This document shows positions 50,294-58,127 of a stretch of DNA of 64,000 nt, piece after piece. Within the stretch, counting starts at the first letter, position 1. Every line of letters begins with the position of its first letter. Both the position numbers and the translations under genes were made by a program. Where the stretch lies: contig NZ_FNFB01000022.1 of assembly GCF_900100395.1 (NCBI RefSeq), forward strand, positions 57,956 to 121,955, read 5' to 3'. The stretch is from Nonomuraea maritima (GTDB lineage: Bacteria > Actinomycetota > Actinomycetes > Streptosporangiales > Streptosporangiaceae). Under the pieces are notes generated by a model. That model saw nothing but the letters and a program-made list of their open reading frames with translations. It was not told where the DNA came from and did no database searches.

Positions 50294-51232
50294 TCACGCC
50301 AGGCAGGACAACGGCCTGCCGCCGTTGTAGGTGATCATGTCGAACACCGCGGCGGCCAGGTCGATCGGCGCCCCGAGCGGCTGCCCGTCGAGCTCGGCGT
50401 ACGCGCGGTGCAGGTTGCCCACGATGCGCTCCGAGTCGAGCAGGCCGGCCCATTCGCCGAGGTCGGTCTCGCGGGCCGTCTCCAGCGGGGTCAGCCCCGC
50501 CTCCTTGCCGCGCCGCGCGGTCTCCTGGACGAACCGCAGATAACCCTCGACCCGGTCGTACACCTCCGGCCCGCACACGCCGCCGTGCCCGGGCACGATG
50601 GTCTGCGCGCCGAGCCCCCTGAGGTGCTCGACAGCCTGGATCGCGCCCGCGACGGAGCCCATCATGACGAACGGCGTGCCGCCGTTGAAGACGAGGTCGC
50701 CGGAGAACAGCAGCTGCCGCTCGGGGATCCACACGTACGAGTCGTTGGTCGTGTGGGCGGCGACGCCGACGTGCCGGACCTCGCAGCGCAGGTCGTCGGA
50801 GTGGACGGTGACGCCCTCGGTGTAGGTCAGGAACGGCGGCACCGGGTCCTGGTGGCCCCAGTCGACGTCCGGCGACCAGGCGCCGAGGTAGCTCGGGACG
50901 CCGTCGGCGATGATCTGCTCGCGGACGCCCTCGTGGCCCACGATCGTGGCCTCGGGGAACAGCCAGTTGCCGAAGGTGTGGTCGCCGTGGTGGTGGGTGT
51001 TGATCAGCGTGGTGATCGGCCGGTCGCTGACCGTGCCGACGGCCTCGCGGAACGCCCGCGTACGGCGCTCGGTCGAGCAGGCGTCGACGCAGATGACGCC
51101 GCGCCGCCCGGCGAGGAAGCCGGTGTTGTTGATCCACCAGCTCCCGTCGGGCTGCAGGTAGGCGTAGACGCCGTCGGACACCTCTTCGATCCGCGGCGGA
51201 GGCAGCGGGTGGTCGTGGGTAGACGAACTCAT
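50294..51232 (-). CDS. Metallo-beta-lactamase-fold hydrolase
   Basis: The protein has 312 residues from ATG 51232. The zinc-binding motif HxHxDH appears as THHHGDHTFGN; the rest of the fold follows with VPGHGGVCG. The substrate is unknown; relatives include lactonases and quinolone/quorum-quenching enzymes, and no precise activity can be assigned. It is a single gene beyond a terminator. Confidence 0.88.
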   Translation of the reverse strand: MSSSTHDHPLPPPRIEEVSDGVYAYLQPDGSWWINNTGFLAGRRGVICVDACSTERRTRAFREAVGTVSDRPITTLINTHHHGDHTFGNWLFPEATIVGHEGVREQIIADGVPSYLGAWSPDVDWGHQDPVPPFLTYTEGVTVHSDDLRCEVRHVGVAAHTTNDSYVWIPERQLLFSGDLVFNGGTPFVMMGSVAGAIQAVEHLRGLGAQTIVPGHGGVCGPEVYDRVEGYLRFVQETARRGKEAGLTPLETARETDLGEWAGLLDSERIVGNLHRAYAELDGQPLGAPIDLAAAVFDMITYNGGRPLSCLA

Positions 51233-51295
51233 GGCCGGGACGCTACAAGACCCAGCCGCCCGCTATTCCGTCGAGTCCCCACTTTTCATGACAAA

Positions 51296-51319
51296 ACGCC
51301 CGCCCCTGTGGGCGGGCGT
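51296..51319 (-). terminator. Rho-independent terminator after the acyl-CoA dehydrogenase
   Basis: ACGCCCGCCC (51296-51305) pairs with GGGCGGGCGT (51310-51319) around a CTGT loop. On the minus strand the stem is followed by a TTTT-like run, the form expected of an intrinsic terminator. It lies 17 bases past the dehydrogenase stop codon. Confidence 0.85.
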
Positions 51320-51335
51320 CCTGCCGACGTTCCCC

Positions 51336-53141
51336 CTAGAAGGCCTCCTCAGGGAGCTCCATGAGCTCCAGGCCGGTGGAGGCGAGCACCTGCCGCTCGG
51401 CGGCCAGCCGGGGCAGCACGGTCTTCGCGAAGAACGACGCCGCGCCGACCTTGCCCTGGTAGAACGGGTCCTCGCGCTCGGCCAGCCGGGCCAGCGCCAC
51501 CTCGGCCTGGCGCAGCAGCAGCCAGCCGATCACCAGGTCGCCCAGCGCGAGCAGGAACCGGGTCGTGTTCAGGCCGACCTTGTGGACCTCGGCCGGCGCC
51601 TCCAGCGAACCGAGCGCCCAGCCCGCCATGGTGTCGCCCATGGCCTTCACCTCGGCGGCGGCCTCGGCGAGCAGCTTGCGCTCCTCCTTCAGCCGGCCGT
51701 TGCCCGCGTCCGACCCGGCGAAAGCGCCGATCTCGGCCAGCAGCCGGCCGACCGCGGCCCCCTGGTTGCGCAGGATCTTCCTGAAGAACAGGTCCATGCC
51801 CTGGATCGCCGTCGTGCCCTCGTACAGGGAGTCGATCTTGGCGTCGCGGATGTACTGCTCGATCGGGTAGTCCTGCAGGTAGCCCGAGCCGCCCAGCGTC
51901 TGCAGCGAGCGCGAGAGCAGCTCGTACGACCGCTCCGAGCCGACGCCCTTGATCAACGGCAGCAGCAGGTCGTTCATCTCGTGGGCGTCACGGTCGTCCG
52001 GGTCGACCAGCAGGGTGTCCTGGAACGTGGCGGTGTAGAGCACCAGGGCTCGCATGCCCTCGACGTACGCCTTCTGCAGCATGAGCTCGCGCCGCACGTC
52101 CGGGTGGTGGGTCACCGTCACCCGCGGGGCGGCCTTGTCGGTCATGCGGGTCAGGTCGGCGCCCTGCACGCGGGCCTTGGCGTACTCGAGGGCGTTGAGG
52201 TAGCCGGTGGACAGCGTGGCGATGGCCTTCGTGCCGACCATCATGCGGGCGTGCTCGATGACCATGAACATCTGCTTGATGCCCTCGTGCACGTCGCCGA
52301 CGAGCCAGCCGACCGCCGGGTGCTTGTCGCCGAAGGTCAGCTCGCAGGTCGTGGAGACCTTCAGGCCCATCTTCTTCTCGACGTTGGTGACGTAGACGCC
52401 GTTGCGCTCGCCGAGCTCGCCGGTCTCGAGGTCGACGTGGTACTTCGGCACCAGGAACATCGACAGGCCCTTGGTGCCGGGGCCGTGGCCCTCGGGGCGG
52501 GCCAGCACGAGGTGGAAGATGTTCTCGGTCATGTCGTGCTCGGCGCTGGTGATGAAGCGCTTGACGCCCTCGATGTGCCAGGTGCCGTCGGGCTGCCGCA
52601 CGGCCTTGGCCCGGCCGGCGCCGACGTCGGAGCCGGCGTCAGGCTCGGTCAGCACCATCGTGGCGCCCCAGTCACGCTCGATGGCCAGCTCGGCGAAGCG
52701 CTTCTGCTCGGGGGTGCCGAGCCGCCACAGCGTGTACGCGAAGTTGGGGCCGGCCGCGTACATGTACAGGGCGGGGTTCGCGCCGAGCACCATCTCGGCG
52801 GCGGCCCAGGCGAGGCTGCGGGGGATGCCGGGGCCGCCGAGGCCGACGGGGAGGTCGAGGTGCGCCCAGCCGCCCTCAACCAGCGCCTGGTACGACTTCT
52901 TGAAGCCCTCGGGCACCTTCACCGAGCTGGTCGCCGGGTCGAACACGGGCGGGTTGCGGTCGCCCTCCTCGAAGGAGTCGGCGAGCACGCCGGTCGCCAG
53001 CCGGTTGACCTCGTCCAGGATCGTGCGGGCGACGTCCTCGTCCACGTCCGCGAAGGGCCCGGTGCCGAGGATCTCGCGTCTGCCGAACACCTCGAACAGG
53101 TTGAACTCAAGGTCGCGCAGGTTGCTCTTGTAGTGGCCCAT
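51336..53141 (-). CDS. FadE5-like acyl-CoA dehydrogenase
   Basis: The protein has 601 residues from ATG 53141 after AGGAG, the size of actinomycete FadE5-type enzymes, which carry extra N-terminal and C-terminal segments. The start HYKSNLRDLEFNLFEVF is typical of that group. The FAD-binding and substrate region has MVLTEPDAGSDVGAGR, VKRFITSAEHD and the catalytic-glutamate motif DSLYEGTTAIQ. It oxidises fatty acyl-CoA, with electrons going to ETF. It stands as a single gene with a terminator after it. Confidence 0.93.
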   Translation of the reverse strand: MGHYKSNLRDLEFNLFEVFGRREILGTGPFADVDEDVARTILDEVNRLATGVLADSFEEGDRNPPVFDPATSSVKVPEGFKKSYQALVEGGWAHLDLPVGLGGPGIPRSLAWAAAEMVLGANPALYMYAAGPNFAYTLWRLGTPEQKRFAELAIERDWGATMVLTEPDAGSDVGAGRAKAVRQPDGTWHIEGVKRFITSAEHDMTENIFHLVLARPEGHGPGTKGLSMFLVPKYHVDLETGELGERNGVYVTNVEKKMGLKVSTTCELTFGDKHPAVGWLVGDVHEGIKQMFMVIEHARMMVGTKAIATLSTGYLNALEYAKARVQGADLTRMTDKAAPRVTVTHHPDVRRELMLQKAYVEGMRALVLYTATFQDTLLVDPDDRDAHEMNDLLLPLIKGVGSERSYELLSRSLQTLGGSGYLQDYPIEQYIRDAKIDSLYEGTTAIQGMDLFFRKILRNQGAAVGRLLAEIGAFAGSDAGNGRLKEERKLLAEAAAEVKAMGDTMAGWALGSLEAPAEVHKVGLNTTRFLLALGDLVIGWLLLRQAEVALARLAEREDPFYQGKVGAASFFAKTVLPRLAAERQVLASTGLELMELPEEAF

Positions 53142-53222
53142 GGGCGTCGATCTCCTTGAACCGAGGGGTTTGTACCGGCGAGTAACCTTACTCTCGAATG
53201 CTACCCGCGGGTAACCACGGGC

Positions 53223-54041
53223 ATGCATGGCATGCTCGTCCTCATGGACGCCGAAGAACTCGCCGCACGCTGGCGGGAGCGACTGGAATCCTGGGCCATC
53301 CCGGCCGAGATCCTGGCCAAAGCCCCCGCCGATCCGTGGAGCCACTCTCCCCAGAGGTTCGGCACCCGTACCGACCTGGCCCTGGCCGCGCCCGACGACG
53401 GGCCGACCGCGCTGCGCCTGGCGGAGGCGCTGCCGGAAGGCGGCACGCTGCTCGACGTGGGGGCCGGCGCGGGCGCCTCCTCGCTGTCCCTGCACGGCCG
53501 CATCGGTCACCTGTACGCGGTCGACACCTCGCGGGCCATGCTCGACGAGCTGACCGCGCGGGCCGAGAAGGTGGCCGTCCCCGTCACCACGGTCGAGGGC
53601 CGCTGGCCCGACGTGGCCGACCGGGTGCCGGTGGCCGACGTGACCGTGTGCGCGCACGTCATCTACAACGTCCCCGACCTCGCCGACTTCCTGCGCGCGC
53701 TCGACAGCCGCACGAAGGGCCGGGTCGTGCTCGAGCTGACCCACCGCCATCCCATGAGCTGGATGACGCCGCTGTGGCAGCACTTCCACGGCGTCGACCG
53801 TCCGGTGCGGCCCATCGCAGAAGACTGCGTGGCGCTGGCGGCCGCGCTCGGGTACGCCGTCCAGGTGGAGGAGCGCGAGGCGCCGCTGGAACGCTTCGAC
53901 TCGCTGGAGGAGCTCGCCGAGAGCGCGTGCCGGCGGGCCTGCCTCGACCCCGCCAGGGCCGACGAGGTGGCGGCGACCGCGCTCGAACTCGGCATGTGGC
54001 CCGTGCCGCGCGACCGGTGGGTCACCATCTGGTGGGAATGA
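53223..54041 (+). CDS. Class I SAM-dependent methyltransferase
   Basis: The protein has 272 residues from ATG 53223, but ATG 53244 (MDAEELAARWRERLE) may be the true start since homologues begin near there. Motif I is LLDVGAGAGASSLSL and the acidic motif II is LYAVDTSRAMLDEL. The later TVCAHVIYNVPDLADFLRAL block fits small-molecule methyltransferases. The substrate is unknown. The guanidine riboswitch gene follows on the same strand and has its own control element. Confidence 0.82.
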   Translation: MHGMLVLMDAEELAARWRERLESWAIPAEILAKAPADPWSHSPQRFGTRTDLALAAPDDGPTALRLAEALPEGGTLLDVGAGAGASSLSLHGRIGHLYAVDTSRAMLDELTARAEKVAVPVTTVEGRWPDVADRVPVADVTVCAHVIYNVPDLADFLRALDSRTKGRVVLELTHRHPMSWMTPLWQHFHGVDRPVRPIAEDCVALAAALGYAVQVEEREAPLERFDSLEELAESACRRACLDPARADEVAATALELGMWPVPRDRWVTIWWE

Positions 54042-54083
54042 TCCTCATGCGGGGGTCGTTCCCCCTCATGAGCCAGACGGCTC

Positions 54084-54124
54084 CCGGACGAGACGCGCCG
54101 TACCCGGAGACGCCAAGACGACGC
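54084..54124 (+). promoter_or_regulatory. Guanidine-III (ykkC-III) riboswitch
   Basis: The sequence CCGGACGAG at 54084-54092, then GCGCCGTACCCGG and finally AAGACGACGC, matches the ykkC-III/guanidine-III riboswitch consensus almost throughout. CCGG at the start and in the central block can pair, and GCGCCGT pairs with ACGACGC with one A-C mismatch. The element lies 33 bases before the start of an SMR exporter gene. When guanidinium binds it should open expression. This fit is from memory of the consensus. Confidence 0.85.
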
Positions 54125-54157
54125 ATCCCTGGATCTCGACAACACGGGAGAGTCGCG

Positions 54158-54472
54158 ATGGCATGGGTCGTCCTGGTCCTGGCGGGCTTCTTCGAAGTCG
54201 CCATGGCGCTGTCACTCAAGCTCAGCAACGGGTTCACCCATGTGTGGTGGACCCTGTCGTTCGTCACCACGGCCCTGCTCAGCTTCGGGCTGCTGTCGTA
54301 CGCGCTCAAGACCCTCGAGGTCGGCACCGCCTACGCCGTCTGGACCGGCGTCGGCGCGGCAGGCACGGCGGTGCTCGGCATGCTGCTGCTGGGCGACCAG
54401 GCCTCCGCGGCCCGCCTGTTCTTCATCGCCCTGATCCTCGCGGGCGTCGTCGGCCTGCGAACCTTCGCTTGA
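54158..54472 (+). CDS. sugE: Guanidinium exporter (SugE/Gdx-type SMR transporter)
   Basis: The protein has 104 residues from ATG 54158 with CGGGAGAG seven bases upstream. It has four membrane helices and E13 in AGFFEVAMAL, the residue that takes guanidinium and protons in Gdx. Later features are SYALKTLEVGTAYAVW and LLGDQAS. It should work as an antiparallel dimer that exports guanidinium for protons. The guanidine-III riboswitch before it strongly supports this substrate over general drug export. Confidence 0.9.
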   Translation: MAWVVLVLAGFFEVAMALSLKLSNGFTHVWWTLSFVTTALLSFGLLSYALKTLEVGTAYAVWTGVGAAGTAVLGMLLLGDQASAARLFFIALILAGVVGLRTFA

Positions 54473-54531
54473 CGGTTCAGGTCCGCGTGCGCGGACGCCG
54501 GCCGAGCGGCAGGCGTCCGCGAGTTGAGCGG

Positions 54532-54981
54532 TCAGCGGGCGTCGTTCGCCCGGCCCTTCAGGGTCATGGTGAGGACGCCGGTGATCAGATAGACGAGGGC
54601 GCCCTGCCACACGGCGTCCACGGCCGCGCCGAAGACTCCGTCGCCGTCCAGGACGAGCTGCACCGGGTAGTCCAGCACGGCCACCATGCCGGCGGGCAGC
54701 AGCGAGAACCGCCAGGGATGCTGCAACGACCAAAGCCGGGCCTGGCGCGTCACCCGGTCGCCGTCGTGCGGCCGCGCCACCGAGCCGATCGCCGCGATCA
54801 GCGCGAACAAGCTGATGCCCAGCCCCAGAGCCCACGGCAGGTCGCCGCCGCCGGAGATCAGGCCGAGCCCGAAACTCGTCGCGGACACGGCGCCGCCGCC
54901 GATGGCGGCGGCCTTCCACGGGGCGCCGCGCAGCGCGGCGCCGGACAGCGAGACCTCATCGCGTCGACTGATTTCGTTCAT
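54532..54981 (-). CDS. Three- to four-helix membrane protein of unknown function
   Basis: The protein has 149 residues from ATG 54981. Hydrophobic segments lie at about 22-40, 49-66, 90-107 and 120-140. The region after the second has a basic stretch (RPHDGDRVTRQARLWSLQ). No known motif is seen. It diverges from the double GNAT gene. The frame upstream of the chosen start does not look coding. Confidence 0.65.
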   Translation of the reverse strand: MNEISRRDEVSLSGAALRGAPWKAAAIGGGAVSATSFGLGLISGGGDLPWALGLGISLFALIAAIGSVARPHDGDRVTRQARLWSLQHPWRFSLLPAGMVAVLDYPVQLVLDGDGVFGAAVDAVWQGALVYLITGVLTMTLKGRANDAR

Positions 54982-55056
54982 GACCTCATGCTGTCCCCCG
55001 ACCTGCCCGAGGGGCATCGGGGACGGACCCTGAACCGTCCCTGACATGATTCGGCC

Positions 55057-55998
55057 ATGACGAAAACGGATCGCAAGATTGACATTGTCCCCCTGGGAGC
55101 GGACGAAGGACCCCGGCTGCGGGACATCCGGCTGCGCGCGCTGAACGACGCGCCCACCTCCTTTGCCTCCAGCTACGACCGCGAGGTCGCGTTCCCGCCC
55201 GAGACCTGGGCCGAACGCCTGGCCGACCCGGCGGCGCGGTGGTGGGTGGCCCGGACCGACGACGGCGCCGACGCCGGACTCGTGTGCCTGCGCATGGAGG
55301 AGACCGGCGGCCACCTGCTGTCGATGTGGGTGGCGCCGGAGGCCAGAGCCGCCCGTGTCGGCTCCCGGCTGGTGGACGCCGCCCTCGCCTGGGCCCGCGA
55401 GAACGCCGCAGAACGGGTGCGGCTGTGGGTGGTCGACAGCAACGAAGGAGCCCGCGCCTTCTACACCCGCAAGGGGTTCGTGCCGAGCGGCAGGACCGGC
55501 GCCCTCACCCGCGAGGACGGCCCCGACACCCCGGAGACGGAGTTCGTCCTGTCGCTGGTCTTCCGCCAGGCCCGCAGGGAGGACCTGCCCGCCATCGTGG
55601 CGATGCTGGCCGACGACCCGCTCGGCGCGCAGCGCGAGGGTGACCCGTCCGACGAGCGCTACCTCGCCGCGTTCGACCAGATCGACGCCAACCCCTACGA
55701 CGAGCTGATCGTGGCCGAGGTGGACGGCAAGGTGGTGGGCACGATGCAGCTCACGTACCTCGCCGGGCTGTCACGGCTCGGCGCGGAACGCTGCCAGATC
55801 GAGGCCGTCCGGGTGGCGGCCTCGACGCGCGGAGGGGGGCTCGGCCGCAAGATGATCCAGTGGGGGATCGACCGGGCGCGGGCCCGCGGCTGCGTGCTCG
55901 TGCAGCTCACCTCCGACAAGGCGCGCACCGACGCCCACCGCTTCTACGGCAACCTCGGGTTCGCGGAGTCGCACGTCGGCTTCAAGCTGGCCCTATGA
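55057..55998 (+). CDS. Tandem GNAT-domain acetyltransferase
   Basis: The protein has 313 residues and two GNAT-like halves. The first (about 8-165) has LSMWVAPEARAARVGSRLVD as its acetyl-CoA loop. The second (about 168-313) has IEAVRVAASTRGGGLGRKMI. Such pairs can include one active and one inactive domain, though both loops look intact here. The acceptor is unknown. It overlaps the convergent oxidoreductase gene by six bases. Confidence 0.85.
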   Translation: MTKTDRKIDIVPLGADEGPRLRDIRLRALNDAPTSFASSYDREVAFPPETWAERLADPAARWWVARTDDGADAGLVCLRMEETGGHLLSMWVAPEARAARVGSRLVDAALAWARENAAERVRLWVVDSNEGARAFYTRKGFVPSGRTGALTREDGPDTPETEFVLSLVFRQARREDLPAIVAMLADDPLGAQREGDPSDERYLAAFDQIDANPYDELIVAEVDGKVVGTMQLTYLAGLSRLGAERCQIEAVRVAASTRGGGLGRKMIQWGIDRARARGCVLVQLTSDKARTDAHRFYGNLGFAESHVGFKLAL

Positions 55999-57999
55999 GA
56001 CGGGGCTGAGCTCCACCAGGTTGTCGTGGAAGGCGGGCCCCCTGCCCATGTCGCCGTCGCGCTCGGCCACGACGGCGTTGGGGTTGGCGCCGCCGGGGCT
56101 GAACTTCGGCCAGCGGCCCTTCGGCGAGGCCACCACCCCGGGAGCCACCCGGTCGCTGATCTCGACGTCGGCCAGGAACTCGCCGCCCTCGTTGTGCACG
56201 CGGACGCGCTGCCCGTCGGTCAGCCCCCGGGCCTCCGCGTCGGCCGGGTGGACCAGCACCACCGGGTCCTTCGCCCGTCGCCGCAGCTCAGGGTTGTTGC
56301 CGAACGTCGTGTTGAGGAACATGTGCGACGCCGGCGTGATCAGCGTCAGCGGGTACACCGAGCGGTCGGCCGACGCCGTGTGCGACGGCACGTACGCCTG
56401 GCCGGCCGGCGGGAAGCGCAGCCGGCCCGACGGCGTCGGGAAGCCCTCGGCGAACGGCGCGAAGGGCTTGGGGTAGTTCATCCGCACCCAGCCCTCCTTG
56501 CGCAGCCGGTCGAGCGTGATGCCCTCCATCGAGGGATGCCCGCTCGCGAGCAGTTGCTCGGCCAGCTCGAGGTCGGAGTCGTACAGCGACGGCTCCTTCA
56601 GGCCCATGTGGGCCGCCAGCCGCCGGAACGTCTCCGTCGTCGACAGGCACTCGCCGGGCGGCTCGACGGCGGGCTCGTTCCACGCCAGGTACATGTGTCC
56701 GTAGCCGGCGTGCAGGTCGTAGTGCTCGATCTGCATCGTGGCGGGCAGCACGATGTCGGCGTAGTCGACGGTGTCGGTCGGGAACTGCTCCACGACCACC
56801 GTGAACAGGTCGTCGCGGGCGAGCTGCCGCCTGATCGCGTTCGCGTCGGGCGAGGAGCCCGCCGGGTTGGCGGCGTACACCCACAGGCACTTCACATCGT
56901 CGAGCTGTGAGGCGATCTTGGTCATCACTCGCGTGCGGACCGGCCGGGCGAGCAGGTCGTCGCGGGTGTCGATGGTCAGGTGGACGTGATCGCTGGTCGA
57001 GTACGCGACCCCGCCGCCCGGGTGACGCCAGTCGCCGGTGACGCCGGGGATCGAGGCGATGGTGCGCAGCGCCGTGCCGCCGCCCGCGTGCCGCTGCAGG
57101 CCGTGCGTGGCCCGCAGCGCGGTCGGCCTGGTGTGCGCCAGCCGCGTCCCCAGCCTGTGGACGGCCTCGGCCGGGATGCCGGTGATCTCCGCCACCCGCT
57201 CGACCGGGTAGCTCAGGATCTCTTCCCTGAACTGCTCCCAGCCCTCGGTGTGCGCGGCCAGGAACTCCTCGTCCTGCGCGTTCTCCGCCAGCACGACGTT
57301 CAGCAGGCCGAGCGCGAGCGCCGCGTCCGTGCCCGGCCGGATCGCCAGGTGCTCGTCGGTCTGGTCGGCGGTCCTCGTGCGGATGGGGTCGATCGCGACG
57401 ACGTACGCGCCGTTCGCGCGGGCGTCCTGGATGAACTTCCACAGGTGATGGCCGCTGGTCAGCGTGTTCGTGCCCCACAGCAGGATCAGCTTGGACAGCG
57501 CGAAGTTCTCCGGGTCCATGCCGCCCGCGTTGCCGAGCGTGCGCCGCAGACCGGTGCTGCCCGCCGCCGAGCAGATGTTCAGCCAGTGCTTGGACGCGCC
57601 CAGCACGTTCCAGAACCGCCGCCCGGCCACGCCCTCGCACCCTTGCAGGTAGCCCAGCGTGCCGGTGCCCAGGTAGGGCCAGATCGCCTCGCCGCCGTGC
57701 TCGTCGACGATGGCCCGCAGCCGTACGGAGATCTCGTCGAGCGCCTCGTCCCAGGAGATCCGCTCGAACTGCCCCGACCCCTTCGGCCCGGTACGCCGCA
57801 TCGGGTACAGGATGCGGTCGTCGGCCCGCGTGTGCTCCAGATAACGGTTGACCTTCACGCAGAGCGCGCCTCTGGTGTACGGATGGTCGGGGTTCCCCCG
57901 CATCTTGACGGCCTTGCCGTCCTCCACGGTGACGACCCACGAGCAGCCATCCGGGCAGTCCAGCGGACACGCCCCCACAACACTCAGTGCACCCGACAT
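55993..57999 (-). CDS. Molybdopterin oxidoreductase with [4Fe-4S] motif
   Basis: The protein has 668 residues from ATG 57999. The N-terminal iron-sulfur motif CPLDCPDGCSW then GALCVKVNRY is the mark of DMSO-reductase-family enzymes. The bis-MGD domain and the C-terminal dinucleotide-binding domain (PLTLITPASHMFLNTTFGNN) follow. No signal peptide is seen. This fits the cytoplasmic nitrate/formate-dehydrogenase-like group without a defined substrate. It has no partner electron-transfer subunit beside it. Confidence 0.9.
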   Translation of the reverse strand: MSGALSVVGACPLDCPDGCSWVVTVEDGKAVKMRGNPDHPYTRGALCVKVNRYLEHTRADDRILYPMRRTGPKGSGQFERISWDEALDEISVRLRAIVDEHGGEAIWPYLGTGTLGYLQGCEGVAGRRFWNVLGASKHWLNICSAAGSTGLRRTLGNAGGMDPENFALSKLILLWGTNTLTSGHHLWKFIQDARANGAYVVAIDPIRTRTADQTDEHLAIRPGTDAALALGLLNVVLAENAQDEEFLAAHTEGWEQFREEILSYPVERVAEITGIPAEAVHRLGTRLAHTRPTALRATHGLQRHAGGGTALRTIASIPGVTGDWRHPGGGVAYSTSDHVHLTIDTRDDLLARPVRTRVMTKIASQLDDVKCLWVYAANPAGSSPDANAIRRQLARDDLFTVVVEQFPTDTVDYADIVLPATMQIEHYDLHAGYGHMYLAWNEPAVEPPGECLSTTETFRRLAAHMGLKEPSLYDSDLELAEQLLASGHPSMEGITLDRLRKEGWVRMNYPKPFAPFAEGFPTPSGRLRFPPAGQAYVPSHTASADRSVYPLTLITPASHMFLNTTFGNNPELRRRAKDPVVLVHPADAEARGLTDGQRVRVHNEGGEFLADVEISDRVAPGVVASPKGRWPKFSPGGANPNAVVAERDGDMGRGPAFHDNLVELSPVS

Positions 58000-58127
58000 G
58001 CGCCCCAGCCTAAGCGGCGGCCCGCGCTGCCTTTTCCCCAGGACATCGCGCCCGGCGCCCGTCGTGGAGGATAGTGAGGTGAACGTGCGAACCCGACCGT
58101 GTAGCCTGCCCCCTGCGGCGGGCGACG

